Source: JACRCT01 sp049841135
GTDB taxonomy: Bacteria; Myxococcota; Myxococcia; Myxococcales; UBA5297
Length of the DNA stretch: 64,000 nucleotides
Assembly (NCBI GenBank): GCA_049841135.1
Contig: JASGHK010000008.1
Coordinates: forward strand, 1,488,001-1,552,000
Direction: 5' to 3'
This document shows, piece by piece, positions 48,786-56,971 of the stretch; the first letter of the stretch is position 1, and every line of letters begins with the position of its first letter. The position numbers were made by a program, and so were the translations under genes. A model generated the notes under the pieces. The model was not told where the DNA came from, made no database searches, and worked only from the letters and a program-made list of their open reading frames with translations.

Positions 48786-49986
48786 CCCTGCCCTCCCCGT
48801 TTCCGCGCCAGGTCTGCCCCCCGCCCCGCCCTCAGCGCAGGTTCCGGCTCCAGCCCCGGCTTCCCCTCCCCCGAGCTCCTGGCGTCAGCGCCTGTTCGGC
48901 GCGCAGACCCATTTCGTGCTCGTGCCGGTGCTCTCGGTGCTGGCCGCGCTGCTCGTCTGCTTCGTCGCCATCTGGGCCACCGGGCGCGACCCGGTCGAGG
49001 GCTACCTGCGGATGTTCTCCGGCGGCCTGGGGAGCCTTCGCGGCCTGGGCGACTCCAGCGTGAAGGCCTCGGTCCTCGGGCTGACCGGCCTCTCCGTCGC
49101 CGTGGCCTTCTCGGTCGGCCTCTTCAACATCGGGTCGGAAGGCCAGCTCGTGGTCGGCGCGATCGCCGCGGCCTTCATCGGCGCGGCCATCGACCCCGGC
49201 TCCTCGTGGATTCACCTGCCGCTCGCGCTGGGCGGGGCGGCCCTCGCCGGCGCGCTCTGGGCGCTCATCCCCGCCTGGCTCAAGGTCCGCCGCGGGGTCC
49301 ACGAGGTCATCTCCACCATCATGATGAACTGGATCGCCATCCACCTCGTCGAGAGCTGGCTGGTGGTCGGTCCGCTCGCGGCCCGCTCCTCGGACACCGG
49401 CGTGTCGCTACCCGGCACGACGCAGATCCACGCTACCGCCGAGCTGCCGAAGTTCATGGAGCGCAGCGACCTTGGCCTGGGGATCGTCCTCACGCTGCTG
49501 GCGGCAGTGGTCTGCTACGTCCTCCTGCAGCGGACCTGGCGCGGCTTCGAGATGCGTGCCGTGGGCAGCTCGACGGAGGCCGCGCGCTACGCCGGTATCG
49601 ACGTCGGCCGCCGGGTCTACCTGGCCTGGGCCATCTCCGGAGCGTGCGCCGGGCTCGCCGGCGCCGTGCTCATCTTGGGCGTCCACCGCCAGTACCCGTC
49701 GGTCTTCCACGCCGGTTACGGCTTCGACGGCATCGCCATCAGCCTCATCGGCGGCAACCATCCCCTGGGCGTCCTCGTCGCCGCGGCCTTCTTCGGCGTC
49801 ATCCGTGCCGGCGGGACTCACCTCCAGCTCCTACAGATCCATCGGACCTTCCCCGAGCTCATCCAGGGCCTGGCGCTGCTCTTCATCGCCGGGCAGATGA
49901 TCACCCGCCACTTCCTGGCCAAGGCCGCTCCCTCGACGAGCCGGAGCCAGGCGACGCTCCCCAAGGCTGAGAGGGGGACGCCGTGA
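48778..49986 (+). CDS. Nucleoside-type ABC transporter permease 1
   Basis: 402 residues. A Pro/Ala-rich cytoplasmic start precedes about eight to ten membrane helices and the family motif of BPD-type sugar/nucleoside permeases (FSVGLFNIGSEGQLVVGAIA; GYGFDGIAISLIGGNHPLG). It pairs with the next permease to form the transmembrane channel. It overlaps both neighbours (8 bp upstream, GTGA downstream). Confidence 0.93.
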   Translation: MSDPALPVSAPGLPPAPPSAQVPAPAPASPPPSSWRQRLFGAQTHFVLVPVLSVLAALLVCFVAIWATGRDPVEGYLRMFSGGLGSLRGLGDSSVKASVLGLTGLSVAVAFSVGLFNIGSEGQLVVGAIAAAFIGAAIDPGSSWIHLPLALGGAALAGALWALIPAWLKVRRGVHEVISTIMMNWIAIHLVESWLVVGPLAARSSDTGVSLPGTTQIHATAELPKFMERSDLGLGIVLTLLAAVVCYVLLQRTWRGFEMRAVGSSTEAARYAGIDVGRRVYLAWAISGACAGLAGAVLILGVHRQYPSVFHAGYGFDGIAISLIGGNHPLGVLVAAAFFGVIRAGGTHLQLLQIHRTFPELIQGLALLFIAGQMITRHFLAKAAPSTSRSQATLPKAERGTP

Positions 49987-50915
49987 TCCCGTTCTTCGAA
50001 GCCATCCTCGCCTCCACCCTCGACTTCGCGCCCTCGGTCCTCCTCGCGGCGCTGGGCGGGGTCATCTCCGAGCGCGCCGGCGTCGTGAACCTGGGCCTGG
50101 AGGGCATGATGCGGCTCGGCGCGTTCTTCGCCGCCGCCGCCACCCTCGCCTCGGGCGATCCCTGGATCGGCCTGGGCGCGGGCATGGCCGCCGGCGCCGT
50201 GGGGGCGCTCTTGCACGGCTACCTCTCGATCCGCTGGCGCAGCGACCAGGTCGTCTCGGGCATCGCGCTCAACCTGGTCGCGCTGGGCGGCGTGACATTC
50301 CTCGTCGAGTCGATGTACGGCCGCACCGACACCGAGCCCTCGGCGACGCTCGGCAAGCTCAGCCTTTCCTTCCTCGACGGCGTCCCGCTGCTGCGCGCCT
50401 TCTGCAACCACTCGTGGCTGGCCTGGCTCGCGCTGCTCGCGCCGGTCGCCCTGCACCTCGTCCTCTACAAGACCGCGCTCGGCCTGCGCATCCTCGCGGT
50501 CGGCGAGAAGCCGCAAGCGGCGGCGACCCTGGGGGTGCGGGTCAACCGGCTGCGCTACGCCTGCGTCGTGGCGAGCGGGCTCTTCGCCGGGCTGGGCGGC
50601 GCCTCGCTCTCCGTCTCGACGCTCAACCAGTTCAACAACCACATGCCCGCCGGGCAGGGCTTCATGGCGCTGGCGGCGATGGTCTTCGGCAAGTGGACTC
50701 CGCTCGGCGCGACCGGCGCGGCGCTCTTCTTCGCCGCGGCCAACGCGCTGCGCATCAGCCTGGCGTCCTCGCTCCCCTGGGTGAAGGACTACGTGCCTTC
50801 CGGCTTCCTCTTGGCGCTGCCGTACGTGCTGACCTTGCTGCTCCTGGCCGGCTTCGTGGGTAAGGCGCGGGCCCCGGCCGCAGACGGCGTGCCGTACGAC
50901 CCCGAGCTGCGTTAG
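49983..50915 (+). CDS. Nucleoside-type ABC transporter permease 2
   Basis: 310 residues, GTG start overlapping the previous stop. It has the YufQ-type pattern: LAALGGVISERAGVVNLGLE near the N-terminus and PAGQGFMALAAMVFGKWTPL near the C-terminus, with eight or more membrane helices. It completes the importer. A hairpin overlaps its stop codon, and an insertion sequence lies about 60 bp downstream. Confidence 0.93.
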   Translation: MIPFFEAILASTLDFAPSVLLAALGGVISERAGVVNLGLEGMMRLGAFFAAAATLASGDPWIGLGAGMAAGAVGALLHGYLSIRWRSDQVVSGIALNLVALGGVTFLVESMYGRTDTEPSATLGKLSLSFLDGVPLLRAFCNHSWLAWLALLAPVALHLVLYKTALGLRILAVGEKPQAAATLGVRVNRLRYACVVASGLFAGLGGASLSVSTLNQFNNHMPAGQGFMALAAMVFGKWTPLGATGAALFFAAANALRISLASSLPWVKDYVPSGFLLALPYVLTLLLLAGFVGKARAPAADGVPYDPELR

Positions 50916-50920
50916 CTCGG
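50902..50920. terminator. Candidate hairpin over the permease stop codon
   Basis: Perfect 7-bp stem CCGAGCT / AGCTCGG with a 5-base loop that contains the start of the TAG stop. No T run follows, so termination is uncertain. Confidence 0.35.
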
Positions 50921-50975
50921 GCCCGTTCGCCTGGTCGCACTCGGCGGGATGACTCGCTCTTGTGTAGGACCCGGC

Positions 50976-50981
50976 CTCCAT
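50976..50981. repeat. Target-site duplication, left copy (CTCCAT)
   Basis: CTCCAT lies directly outside the left end of the insertion sequence and recurs directly outside the right end at 53456-53461. The match can be stretched to seven bases (CCTCCAT) if one C of the right terminal repeat is counted. Confidence 0.7.
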
Positions 50982-51002
50982 GCCTCTGGATTGGTCACAT
51001 CT
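50982..51002. repeat. Left terminal inverted repeat
   Basis: Begins GCCTCTGGATTGGTCACA and continues to 51002. It matches the right end in inverted form with one mismatch (G/T at base 12). Confidence 0.85.
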
Positions 51003-52470
51003 CGTCCGGACGCCTGGCGCTGCCAGGGCAGCGCGAGCAGGCCGGACGTGAGCCGAGCGCGCCGCGCCAGCCAGCTTCAAGGATGAGCAGCTTCTCGTAG
51101 CCGCGTCCGAGCGTCCGCCAGCCAGGGCGCCCGTTATGCTTGAGGTGCCCGCCCAGGGCTGCCACGGCCCAGAAGACCTCCTTGGCCGTCGGCGCGTCTG
51201 ACAGCTTGGTCTTCTTCAGCGAGGCTCGGAGCACGTCGAGCTGGAGCGGTGAGAGTGCTGCGGTCGCGGGTGTCTCAGGTTTCGACTCGGCCAGGGTCCG
51301 CATGAGCAGCAGGCGCCAGGCGATGGCTGCGAAGAGGCTGATTGCGATGCTAAGGGCGTGAAAGCTCTCGAGCTGGCGCTTCTCGAGTGCGCACCCGTTC
51401 TTGAGGGCGTCGAAGTACATCTCGATCAGCCATCGGCCGCGGTAGTAGTCGACAACTTGGAGAAGCTGCTCCTCGGTATCGACCGGCTCGGTCGTGTACA
51501 GGACCCACTGAATGGGGTCCTCTCCATCGGGACAGTCCTTCTCGAGCACAAAGACGACGTTGATCGGCAAGGACGCCGGCAACGTACTACTCGCTCTGTC
51601 CGGTCTCTTCAGTGACACCCTCATCCAGCCGACTTGCAGCTTGGCGTCGCGTACCTTGCGCGGCGGATGCGTCGCCTGCGCCTTGGGCGTCGTGGCCTTC
51701 GCGCGTGCCGACAGGCGCACCTCGCGAGTCGCCACCGTTGGCGCTTCGGCGATCGCCTCGATGAGCTTCTTCTCCGCCGGGTCTTCCAGGCTGCGGTTGT
51801 ACTTCTGCCTCAAAACGAACCGGAATCCCTTCTGGACCAGGTGCGTCATCAGGTCGTAGTCGTCGGATTCGCTGTCGCCGACGTGGATGACCTTGGCCTT
51901 TTGCGCCACCTCCCCCTCGACCGAATCGATCTGCTCCTTCCAGCGCAGCGACTCCTTGTCGGGCGAAAGCCGTCGCGCCTTCTTGCGCTGGTAGTGGTTC
52001 TCGCCGCCCTTGGAATGGTCCGGGATCGGCTGGCGCGCCCAGAGCTTCATCGCCGCTACTCCGACCGGCCGATAGTGCTCGGTCGCGCTCGCCATCAGGG
52101 TCGTGTGCAGGTAGAGGCCTTGGGTTCCGCCATCGACCGGGCCCAGTCCGTCGCGCTCAATCTCGCTCTGGAAGGCCACGCTGCTGGTGTCGTGGATCGC
52201 CAGCACCACCCGCTCCGCGACACATCGCGCCACGGTCGCTTGCACATGGGGCTGCAGCACCTTGGTCGCGCTGAGCTTCGGGTTGTTGACCAGGCGGTAG
52301 AGCGCCTCCAGCCCTGCCGCATCATCTTCGAAAGCCTGCGGAAAGCTCTTGGCCGGCTCGTCACTCAATCGCCCCACCGTGGCGATCAGCCGCCGATTCA
52401 GACGCCGGTCTCCCAGCTTGGCCTGACTCATCTCCTGCTCCAGCGGCAGCAGCCCCGGCAACGCCTTCAT
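50995..52470 (-). CDS. IS4-family DDE transposase with Tn5-type N-terminal domain
   Basis: 491 residues. The N-terminal DNA-binding domain reads KLGDRRLNRRLIATVGRLSD, as in Tn5-type transposases. The catalytic triad is clear: Asp94 (LAIHDTSS), Asp199 (VIHVGDSES) and Glu350 in the YREK-like segment YYRGRWLIEMYFDALKNG. It cuts and pastes the element between its terminal repeats. The start at 52470 gives a 110-bp overlap with the DruA gene in another frame; an in-frame ATG at 52431 would shorten it. The overlap suggests coupled translation that keeps transposase low. Base composition is less GC-rich than in the flanking genes. Confidence 0.9.
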   Translation of the reverse strand: MKALPGLLPLEQEMSQAKLGDRRLNRRLIATVGRLSDEPAKSFPQAFEDDAAGLEALYRLVNNPKLSATKVLQPHVQATVARCVAERVVLAIHDTSSVAFQSEIERDGLGPVDGGTQGLYLHTTLMASATEHYRPVGVAAMKLWARQPIPDHSKGGENHYQRKKARRLSPDKESLRWKEQIDSVEGEVAQKAKVIHVGDSESDDYDLMTHLVQKGFRFVLRQKYNRSLEDPAEKKLIEAIAEAPTVATREVRLSARAKATTPKAQATHPPRKVRDAKLQVGWMRVSLKRPDRASSTLPASLPINVVFVLEKDCPDGEDPIQWVLYTTEPVDTEEQLLQVVDYYRGRWLIEMYFDALKNGCALEKRQLESFHALSIAISLFAAIAWRLLLMRTLAESKPETPATAALSPLQLDVLRASLKKTKLSDAPTAKEVFWAVAALGGHLKHNGRPGWRTLGRGYEKLLILEAGWRGALGSRPACSRCPGSARRPDEM

Positions 52471-53362
52471 GCGGATGCCCCTTGCACAACCGGCGGCGAG
52501 TCTGACGGTGCAACTCGTAGACGTAGAGCCCTTTGGGTCTGCCCTCGTGCAGATAGGCGTTCCCGCGTCGGGTTCGGCCTGCCGTCGTGCCCAGAAAGCG
52601 CCAGTTGGAGGCGCGGTAGCACGTGCCTCGAAACCGAGCGTGGTCGACGAAAGTTTCTGCGAGCAGGACCGGATGATTCCAGCGGGCCTGCCAATCAGCG
52701 CTCAATCGTCGCAGGGTCCGGCCGAGCACCTTGGAAGCCAGATGCTCGACTCGAACCCAGGGCGGGATGAGGAAGCGCACGTTGTTGACGACCAGGTGCA
52801 GATTGCGCCGCTTGGTGTCGTCATCCCAGTCCAGGTAACGGTCTCGTAGCGGCGAATGGAGAGTCGCGGAGGCCCAGCCGAGCAGGGCCACCACCTGGCC
52901 CTCGAGAAATGCGGCGTACAGCAGGTGCTCTCCTACGAGCGGCTTGTCTCCGAGATAGTGGAATCGGTCGACAAAGAGGCGCCAGCCCAGACGCTCGGCG
53001 GGCTCGATGGGCCGCACCACGAGTTGGTCCAGATCCGCGTCGTTCCCCACCGGAGACCAAGCCAGCGGAATGCAGTCCTGCGGCAATAGCGGAAGGTCGT
53101 GTCCCTCGCGGCAGCGCCGCTGTCGCGCAGGTAGCTTGATGTGGCCCCACTCCTCAAGCCGGAGCAGGAGATCCTGGCAGGCGAAGACGGCGTAGCTTCC
53201 GTTGGCCTGTCGCCAACCCCACGCCTCGCAGATCGCTTGTGCGAGGTCGGGACGGGTCCAATTGCTCTCGCGGCCAACTGTGTCGCGAATGAACCGCAAC
53301 TCAGCCTCGCCGATCGCTCGGTTACGGTAGCGAAGCAGCGGTGTTGTGCTCGATGGCTCCAC
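52361..53362 (-). CDS. DruA-like DUF4338 protein inside the insertion sequence
   Basis: 333 residues. It carries the full DUF4338 signature: RFHYLGDKPLVGEHLLYAAF, RNLHLVVNNVRFLIPPWVRV (preceded by the RDRYLDWD region), HLASKVLGRTLRRLSADW, LLAETFVDHARFRGTCYRAS and NWRFLGTTAGRTRRG. DUF4338 names DruA of the Druantia phage-defence system, but no DruB-E helicase or other Druantia gene is present. The gene instead lies wholly within an IS, upstream of and overlapping the transposase. A role in transposition or its control is therefore more likely than stand-alone defence (inference). The start is GTG at 53362. The last 30 or so residues, Ala/Gly-rich, lie in the overlap and may not matter. Confidence 0.85.
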   Translation of the reverse strand: MEPSSTTPLLRYRNRAIGEAELRFIRDTVGRESNWTRPDLAQAICEAWGWRQANGSYAVFACQDLLLRLEEWGHIKLPARQRRCREGHDLPLLPQDCIPLAWSPVGNDADLDQLVVRPIEPAERLGWRLFVDRFHYLGDKPLVGEHLLYAAFLEGQVVALLGWASATLHSPLRDRYLDWDDDTKRRNLHLVVNNVRFLIPPWVRVEHLASKVLGRTLRRLSADWQARWNHPVLLAETFVDHARFRGTCYRASNWRFLGTTAGRTRRGNAYLHEGRPKGLYVYELHRQTRRRLCKGHPHEGVAGAAAAGAGDESGQAGRPASESAADRHGGAIE

Positions 53363-53434
53363 CCCTGACCGTATGGCACACGGCTGCTTGCGACGCCAGC
53401 GAAATCTGGAGGCGTGCGCCGCGGGGGCCTACCA

Positions 53435-53455
53435 AGATGTGACAAATCCAGAGGC
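53435..53455. repeat. Right terminal inverted repeat
   Basis: Begins AGATGTGACAAATCCAGA and ends at 53455. It is the inverted copy of the left end with one mismatch. Confidence 0.85.
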
Positions 53456-53461
53456 CTCCAT
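53456..53461. repeat. Target-site duplication, right copy (CTCCAT)
   Basis: Direct copy of the six bases that precede the left terminal repeat. Confidence 0.7.
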
Positions 53462-53687
53462 GCCGGGAGCATTCCAACGATCCGTGGAGTCTGAGGCGCG
53501 CCGGCGGGTCATCACCCACCAGCCCGCCTCCGATGATTGGGTCGAACAGGTGTCCCCGGCGTGGAAGCGCGTGGAAGCCAGGCACTACCCACAGCGCGCC
53601 TCAAACGCATAGGCCGTGCGGATGTCCCCGGCGCGGAGGCCGGGCACTACCCACGGCGCACCTCAGACAAAGGGGGGGCGGGACTCG
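53462..53687. other. Intergenic region with a diverged direct repeat
   Basis: 226 bp between the IS and the 3' end of the WD40 kinase gene. Two related units, 53551-53603 and 53623-53667, both start TGTCCCCGGCG and share CACTACCCAC followed by a CGC/CTCA end. No coding gene or RNA was recognised. Confidence 0.5.
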
Positions 53688-56600
53688 TCACTTGCCCCCG
53701 GCGAGCAGCGGGCGGGGATGAAGCTCGCCCAGGGCATCGAGATCGACCGGATAGATCTCCGCCAACTGCCCCGCAGCCAGCGCGAGCTGCCGTCCGTCCG
53801 GTGAGAAGGTCAGCGCATCGACCGAGTGGCTGGCGCGCAAGACGAGGCGCTCGGCGCCGGTCTGGAGATCGAAGAGCCGCGCGGTGCGGTCGTCGCCGCC
53901 GGTCGCGAGGAACCTGCCGTCCGGCGACAGTCGCGCGTCGTTCACCCAGCGGCCGTGCGCGGAGAAGCGCTTCAGCTCACGGCCAGTCTCGACGTCGAAG
54001 AGCTTGGCGAGCCCGTCCTTCCCGGCCGTGACCAGGGTCTTCCCGTCGCCGCTGAAGGAGACGCCCCAGGCCCAGTCGCCATGCGCGTCGACGGTCTTCA
54101 CCAGCGAGCGGCGGGCGACGTCCCACAGCCGCACCTTCCCGTCGACGCCCGAGGTGGCGAGCAGCGCGCCGTCCGGGGAGAAGCGCAGCCGGGTGATGGG
54201 CCCTTCGTGGCCGGCGAGCTCGGCGACGACCGCGCCGGTCCGGGCGTCGCGCAGGCGGGCCACGCCCTGGACGCCGCCGCTGGCGATGAGCGCGCCGTCC
54301 GGGGACCAGGCCAGGGCGTAGGGCCGCTCGCCCAGCGGCGCACTCAGCTGCTCCTTCCCGCTGTCCAGGTCCCAGGTCTTCATCGTCAGGTCGGCCGCGC
54401 ACGACGCCACCTTCTTGCCGTCGGGGCTCATCGCCAGGCCGAAGACGCCGGCGCCATGGCCCTCGAGCAGGGCCACCGTGCGGTGGCTGGCGACGTCCCA
54501 GACCCGGATGACCCGGTCGTAGCCGGAGGTCACCAGGCGCTTGCCGTCGGGTGTGAAGGCGAGGTCGTTGACGGCGTCGGTGTGCCCGGCGAGCGGCGCG
54601 CGCCGCGGGTCGCCCCCGACCTTGAACAGGCGCACGGCACGCCCGTCGCCAGCCAGGGCCAGGGTGCGGCCGTCGGGCGAGAAGGCGACTCCGCGGTCCT
54701 GCCCGCCCAGGCCCGCGACCGCGGCGAGCGTCACCCCGGCGCGCGCGTCCCAGACCCGGGTGCCGTCGACCCCCAGCGAGGCCAGCAGCGAGCCGTCAGC
54801 GGAGAAGACGAGGCTGAGCACGCTGTCGCGATGGCCGGCCAAGGACAGCAGGGGCCGCCCGTCGGGCACCGAGAGCAGGCGCACCGCGCGCTCCTCGCCG
54901 CCCACCGCCAGCGCCCTGCCGTCCGGCGAGAAGGCCACGGCGTAGATCGCCGCGGCGGAGGAGGAGAAGGTGGCCAGCGGCTGGCCTTCGGGCACGCTCC
55001 ACAGGCGCACCGTCCGGTCGTCCGAGCCGGTCGCCGCGATGCGCGAGTCGGGCGAGAGCGCCACGGCGGTGACGCTGTCGCCATGGCCTTCCAGGCGCAC
55101 GAGCCGCCGCCCCTGCACCGGGTCCCACAGGTTCCCCGAGCCGTCCGTGCTCGCCGAGGCCAGCACCTTCCCGTCGGCGGAGAAGGCGAGGTCGGTCGAG
55201 CCCGCCCCCTGGCCCTCGAGCACGGCCCCCCTCGCGCCGGAGTCGAGGTCCCACAGCTGGATGTCCGCGTCGCGGTTGCCGGTGGCCAGCGTCTTGCCGT
55301 CGGCGGAGACGGCCAGCACCGTGACCGAGCCGTGCGCCGGCAGCTCGCGCTCGAGCTGGCCGCTGCGCGCGTCCCAGACGAAGACCTTCCCGCTCGAGGC
55401 GCCCCCGGCGACCACCCGCCGCCCGTCGCGCGAGAAGGCGACCGGCCACAGCGAGTCGCTCGCCGCCAAGGTCCGCTCCAGCTCGAGGATGTTCCGCAGC
55501 CGGGCCTGGAAGACCGTGGAGAGCGCCGTGCTGCGCAGTGCCCGCGCGTCGGCCGAGGCGGCCGCCCACGCCGGGTCGAAGCAGTCGCCCTGGGGGTGCG
55601 CCGGGTTGCTCAGGAGCGAGTGCGCGGCGAGCGCCACGGTCTGATCCAGGTCGTCGTCGTCGAAGGCCTTGCTGGCGCGCTCCAGGTAGGCCTGGGCGAG
55701 GTGGGTCTGCGACTGCAGGCGCGAGGCGCGCTCCTGGCGCAGCGCGGAGGTGACGAGCCCCAGGGCCACCAGCAGACAGGTCAGGCCCACCGCGATGCCG
55801 GCCACCACCGCCTTGTTCTGTGCGGCGGCCCGCTTGAGCAGCTCCCAAGGGCGGTAGGCGTGGGCGCGCACCCGCCCGCCCGTCATGTACGCGCTGACGT
55901 CCTGGGCGAGCTCCTGCGCGCTCGCGTAGCGCTGCCCCGGGTCCTTGCGCAGGGCCTTCTCGGCGATGGCCGCCAGCTCCGGCGGCGCCTCGGCGGCGCG
56001 GGTGCGCACTGGCACCAGCGGCGCGCCCTGGACCAGGCTCAGCGTGTGCAGCACCGAGTCGCCCAGGAACGGCGGCTGCCCCGTCAGCAGCTCGTAGAGC
56101 ACCGCCCCCAGGCCCCAGACGTCGGAGCGCTCGTCGGCAGGAGTGCCGACCGCCTGCTCCGGGCTCATGTAGCAGGGAGTGCCGACGGCCGCGCCACCGA
56201 CCGTCGGAGACGCCTCGTCGCCCAGCCGCAGCTGGGACGGCGGCGCGCTGGGACCGCCGGTGAGCTTGGCCAGGCCCCAATCGAGCAGGACCGTCTCGCC
56301 GAACTCGCCGACCATGACGTTGTCGGGCTTGAGGTCGCGATGCACCACGCCGCGGCTGTGGGCGTAGGCCACCGCCTTGCAGAGATCCCAGAAGGAGCCG
56401 AGCGAGCGCAGGCGCTCGGCGAGGGTGCGGCCCTCGGCGAGGACCGCCGTGAGGGTGCGCCCGCGCACCAGGCGCATCGAGTAGTAGAGGGCGCCCTTCT
56501 CGCCGCGGCCCACCTCGTAGACCGGGACGATGTTGGGGTGCTCGAGCTGCCCGGTGACCCTCGCCTCGCGCAGGAAGCGGGCGGCGGCCTCGGCATCCCC

Positions 56601-56849
56601 CGGACCCAGCAGCTGCTTGAGGGCAATCTCGCGGCCGACGTGCTGGTCGAACGCCACGAGGATGCGACCCATGCCCCCGCGGCCGCGCTCGCCGCGCAGG
56701 GCGTAGCGGCCGGGGCTCTCCGGCGTGACCTGGGTCAGGTCCGACTCGTCGGCGGGGGTCGAATGGGGTCCGGAGGCGGGCAGCGTCGCCGACAGCTCCT
56801 CCTCGGACGCGGTGGGCAGCGTGATGGGGTCGACGGGGGCCTTGGCCAT
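53688..56849 (-). CDS. Ser/Thr protein kinase with membrane helix and WD40 repeats
   Basis: 1053 residues. The kinase domain (about 50-320) has RGRGGMGRILVAFD, ALKQLL, HRDLKPDNVMV, DWGLAK (DFG replaced by DWG) and PCYMSPEQA. A membrane helix (VVAGIAVGLTCLLVALGLV, about 355) separates it from a C-terminal array of about 13 WD40 repeats (for example VTAVALSPDSRIAATGSDDR), forming one or two propellers likely to bind a protein or ligand outside the cytoplasm. The ATG at 56849 is chosen as the first before the kinase sequence. Upstream in-frame ATGs run into a different gene's control region. It is a myxobacterial signalling kinase, with substrates unknown. It lies 122 bp downstream of the radical SAM gene on the same strand. 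Confidence 0.9.
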   Translation of the reverse strand: MAKAPVDPITLPTASEEELSATLPASGPHSTPADESDLTQVTPESPGRYALRGERGRGGMGRILVAFDQHVGREIALKQLLGPGDAEAAARFLREARVTGQLEHPNIVPVYEVGRGEKGALYYSMRLVRGRTLTAVLAEGRTLAERLRSLGSFWDLCKAVAYAHSRGVVHRDLKPDNVMVGEFGETVLLDWGLAKLTGGPSAPPSQLRLGDEASPTVGGAAVGTPCYMSPEQAVGTPADERSDVWGLGAVLYELLTGQPPFLGDSVLHTLSLVQGAPLVPVRTRAAEAPPELAAIAEKALRKDPGQRYASAQELAQDVSAYMTGGRVRAHAYRPWELLKRAAAQNKAVVAGIAVGLTCLLVALGLVTSALRQERASRLQSQTHLAQAYLERASKAFDDDDLDQTVALAAHSLLSNPAHPQGDCFDPAWAAASADARALRSTALSTVFQARLRNILELERTLAASDSLWPVAFSRDGRRVVAGGASSGKVFVWDARSGQLERELPAHGSVTVLAVSADGKTLATGNRDADIQLWDLDSGARGAVLEGQGAGSTDLAFSADGKVLASASTDGSGNLWDPVQGRRLVRLEGHGDSVTAVALSPDSRIAATGSDDRTVRLWSVPEGQPLATFSSSAAAIYAVAFSPDGRALAVGGEERAVRLLSVPDGRPLLSLAGHRDSVLSLVFSADGSLLASLGVDGTRVWDARAGVTLAAVAGLGGQDRGVAFSPDGRTLALAGDGRAVRLFKVGGDPRRAPLAGHTDAVNDLAFTPDGKRLVTSGYDRVIRVWDVASHRTVALLEGHGAGVFGLAMSPDGKKVASCAADLTMKTWDLDSGKEQLSAPLGERPYALAWSPDGALIASGGVQGVARLRDARTGAVVAELAGHEGPITRLRFSPDGALLATSGVDGKVRLWDVARRSLVKTVDAHGDWAWGVSFSGDGKTLVTAGKDGLAKLFDVETGRELKRFSAHGRWVNDARLSPDGRFLATGGDDRTARLFDLQTGAERLVLRASHSVDALTFSPDGRQLALAAGQLAEIYPVDLDALGELHPRPLLAGGK

Positions 56850-56971
56850 CGTGCGCCGATGCTCCCCTGGGCTGCGCCGCGCGACAAGGGACCGGATGTG
56901 AGGGTCTGGGCGGGCCGTACCGCTGGGCCGCTTCGCCTCCGGGACCTGCCCTCTCCCCGCTTCGCTCGCCG

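Larger units (their letters stand above)
50982..53455 (-). mobile_element. IS4-family-like insertion sequence with DruA passenger (2474 bp)
   Basis: The element is bounded by 21-bp inverted repeats (20 of 21 identical) at 50982-51002 and 53435-53455 and flanked by a CTCCAT duplication. It contains two leftward genes, a DUF4338/DruA homologue and an IS4-type DDE transposase, whose ORFs overlap. The transposase stop codon lies inside the left terminal repeat, so the whole element is used. Both genes are open and the ends are nearly identical, so it may still be mobile. The 6-7 bp duplication is short for most IS4 members but within the range of some subgroups. Confidence 0.85.

Noticed and set aside
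52361..53362. A Druantia defence system
   Set aside because: Only DruA is present; DruB-E and the large helicase are absent, and the gene lies inside an insertion sequence.
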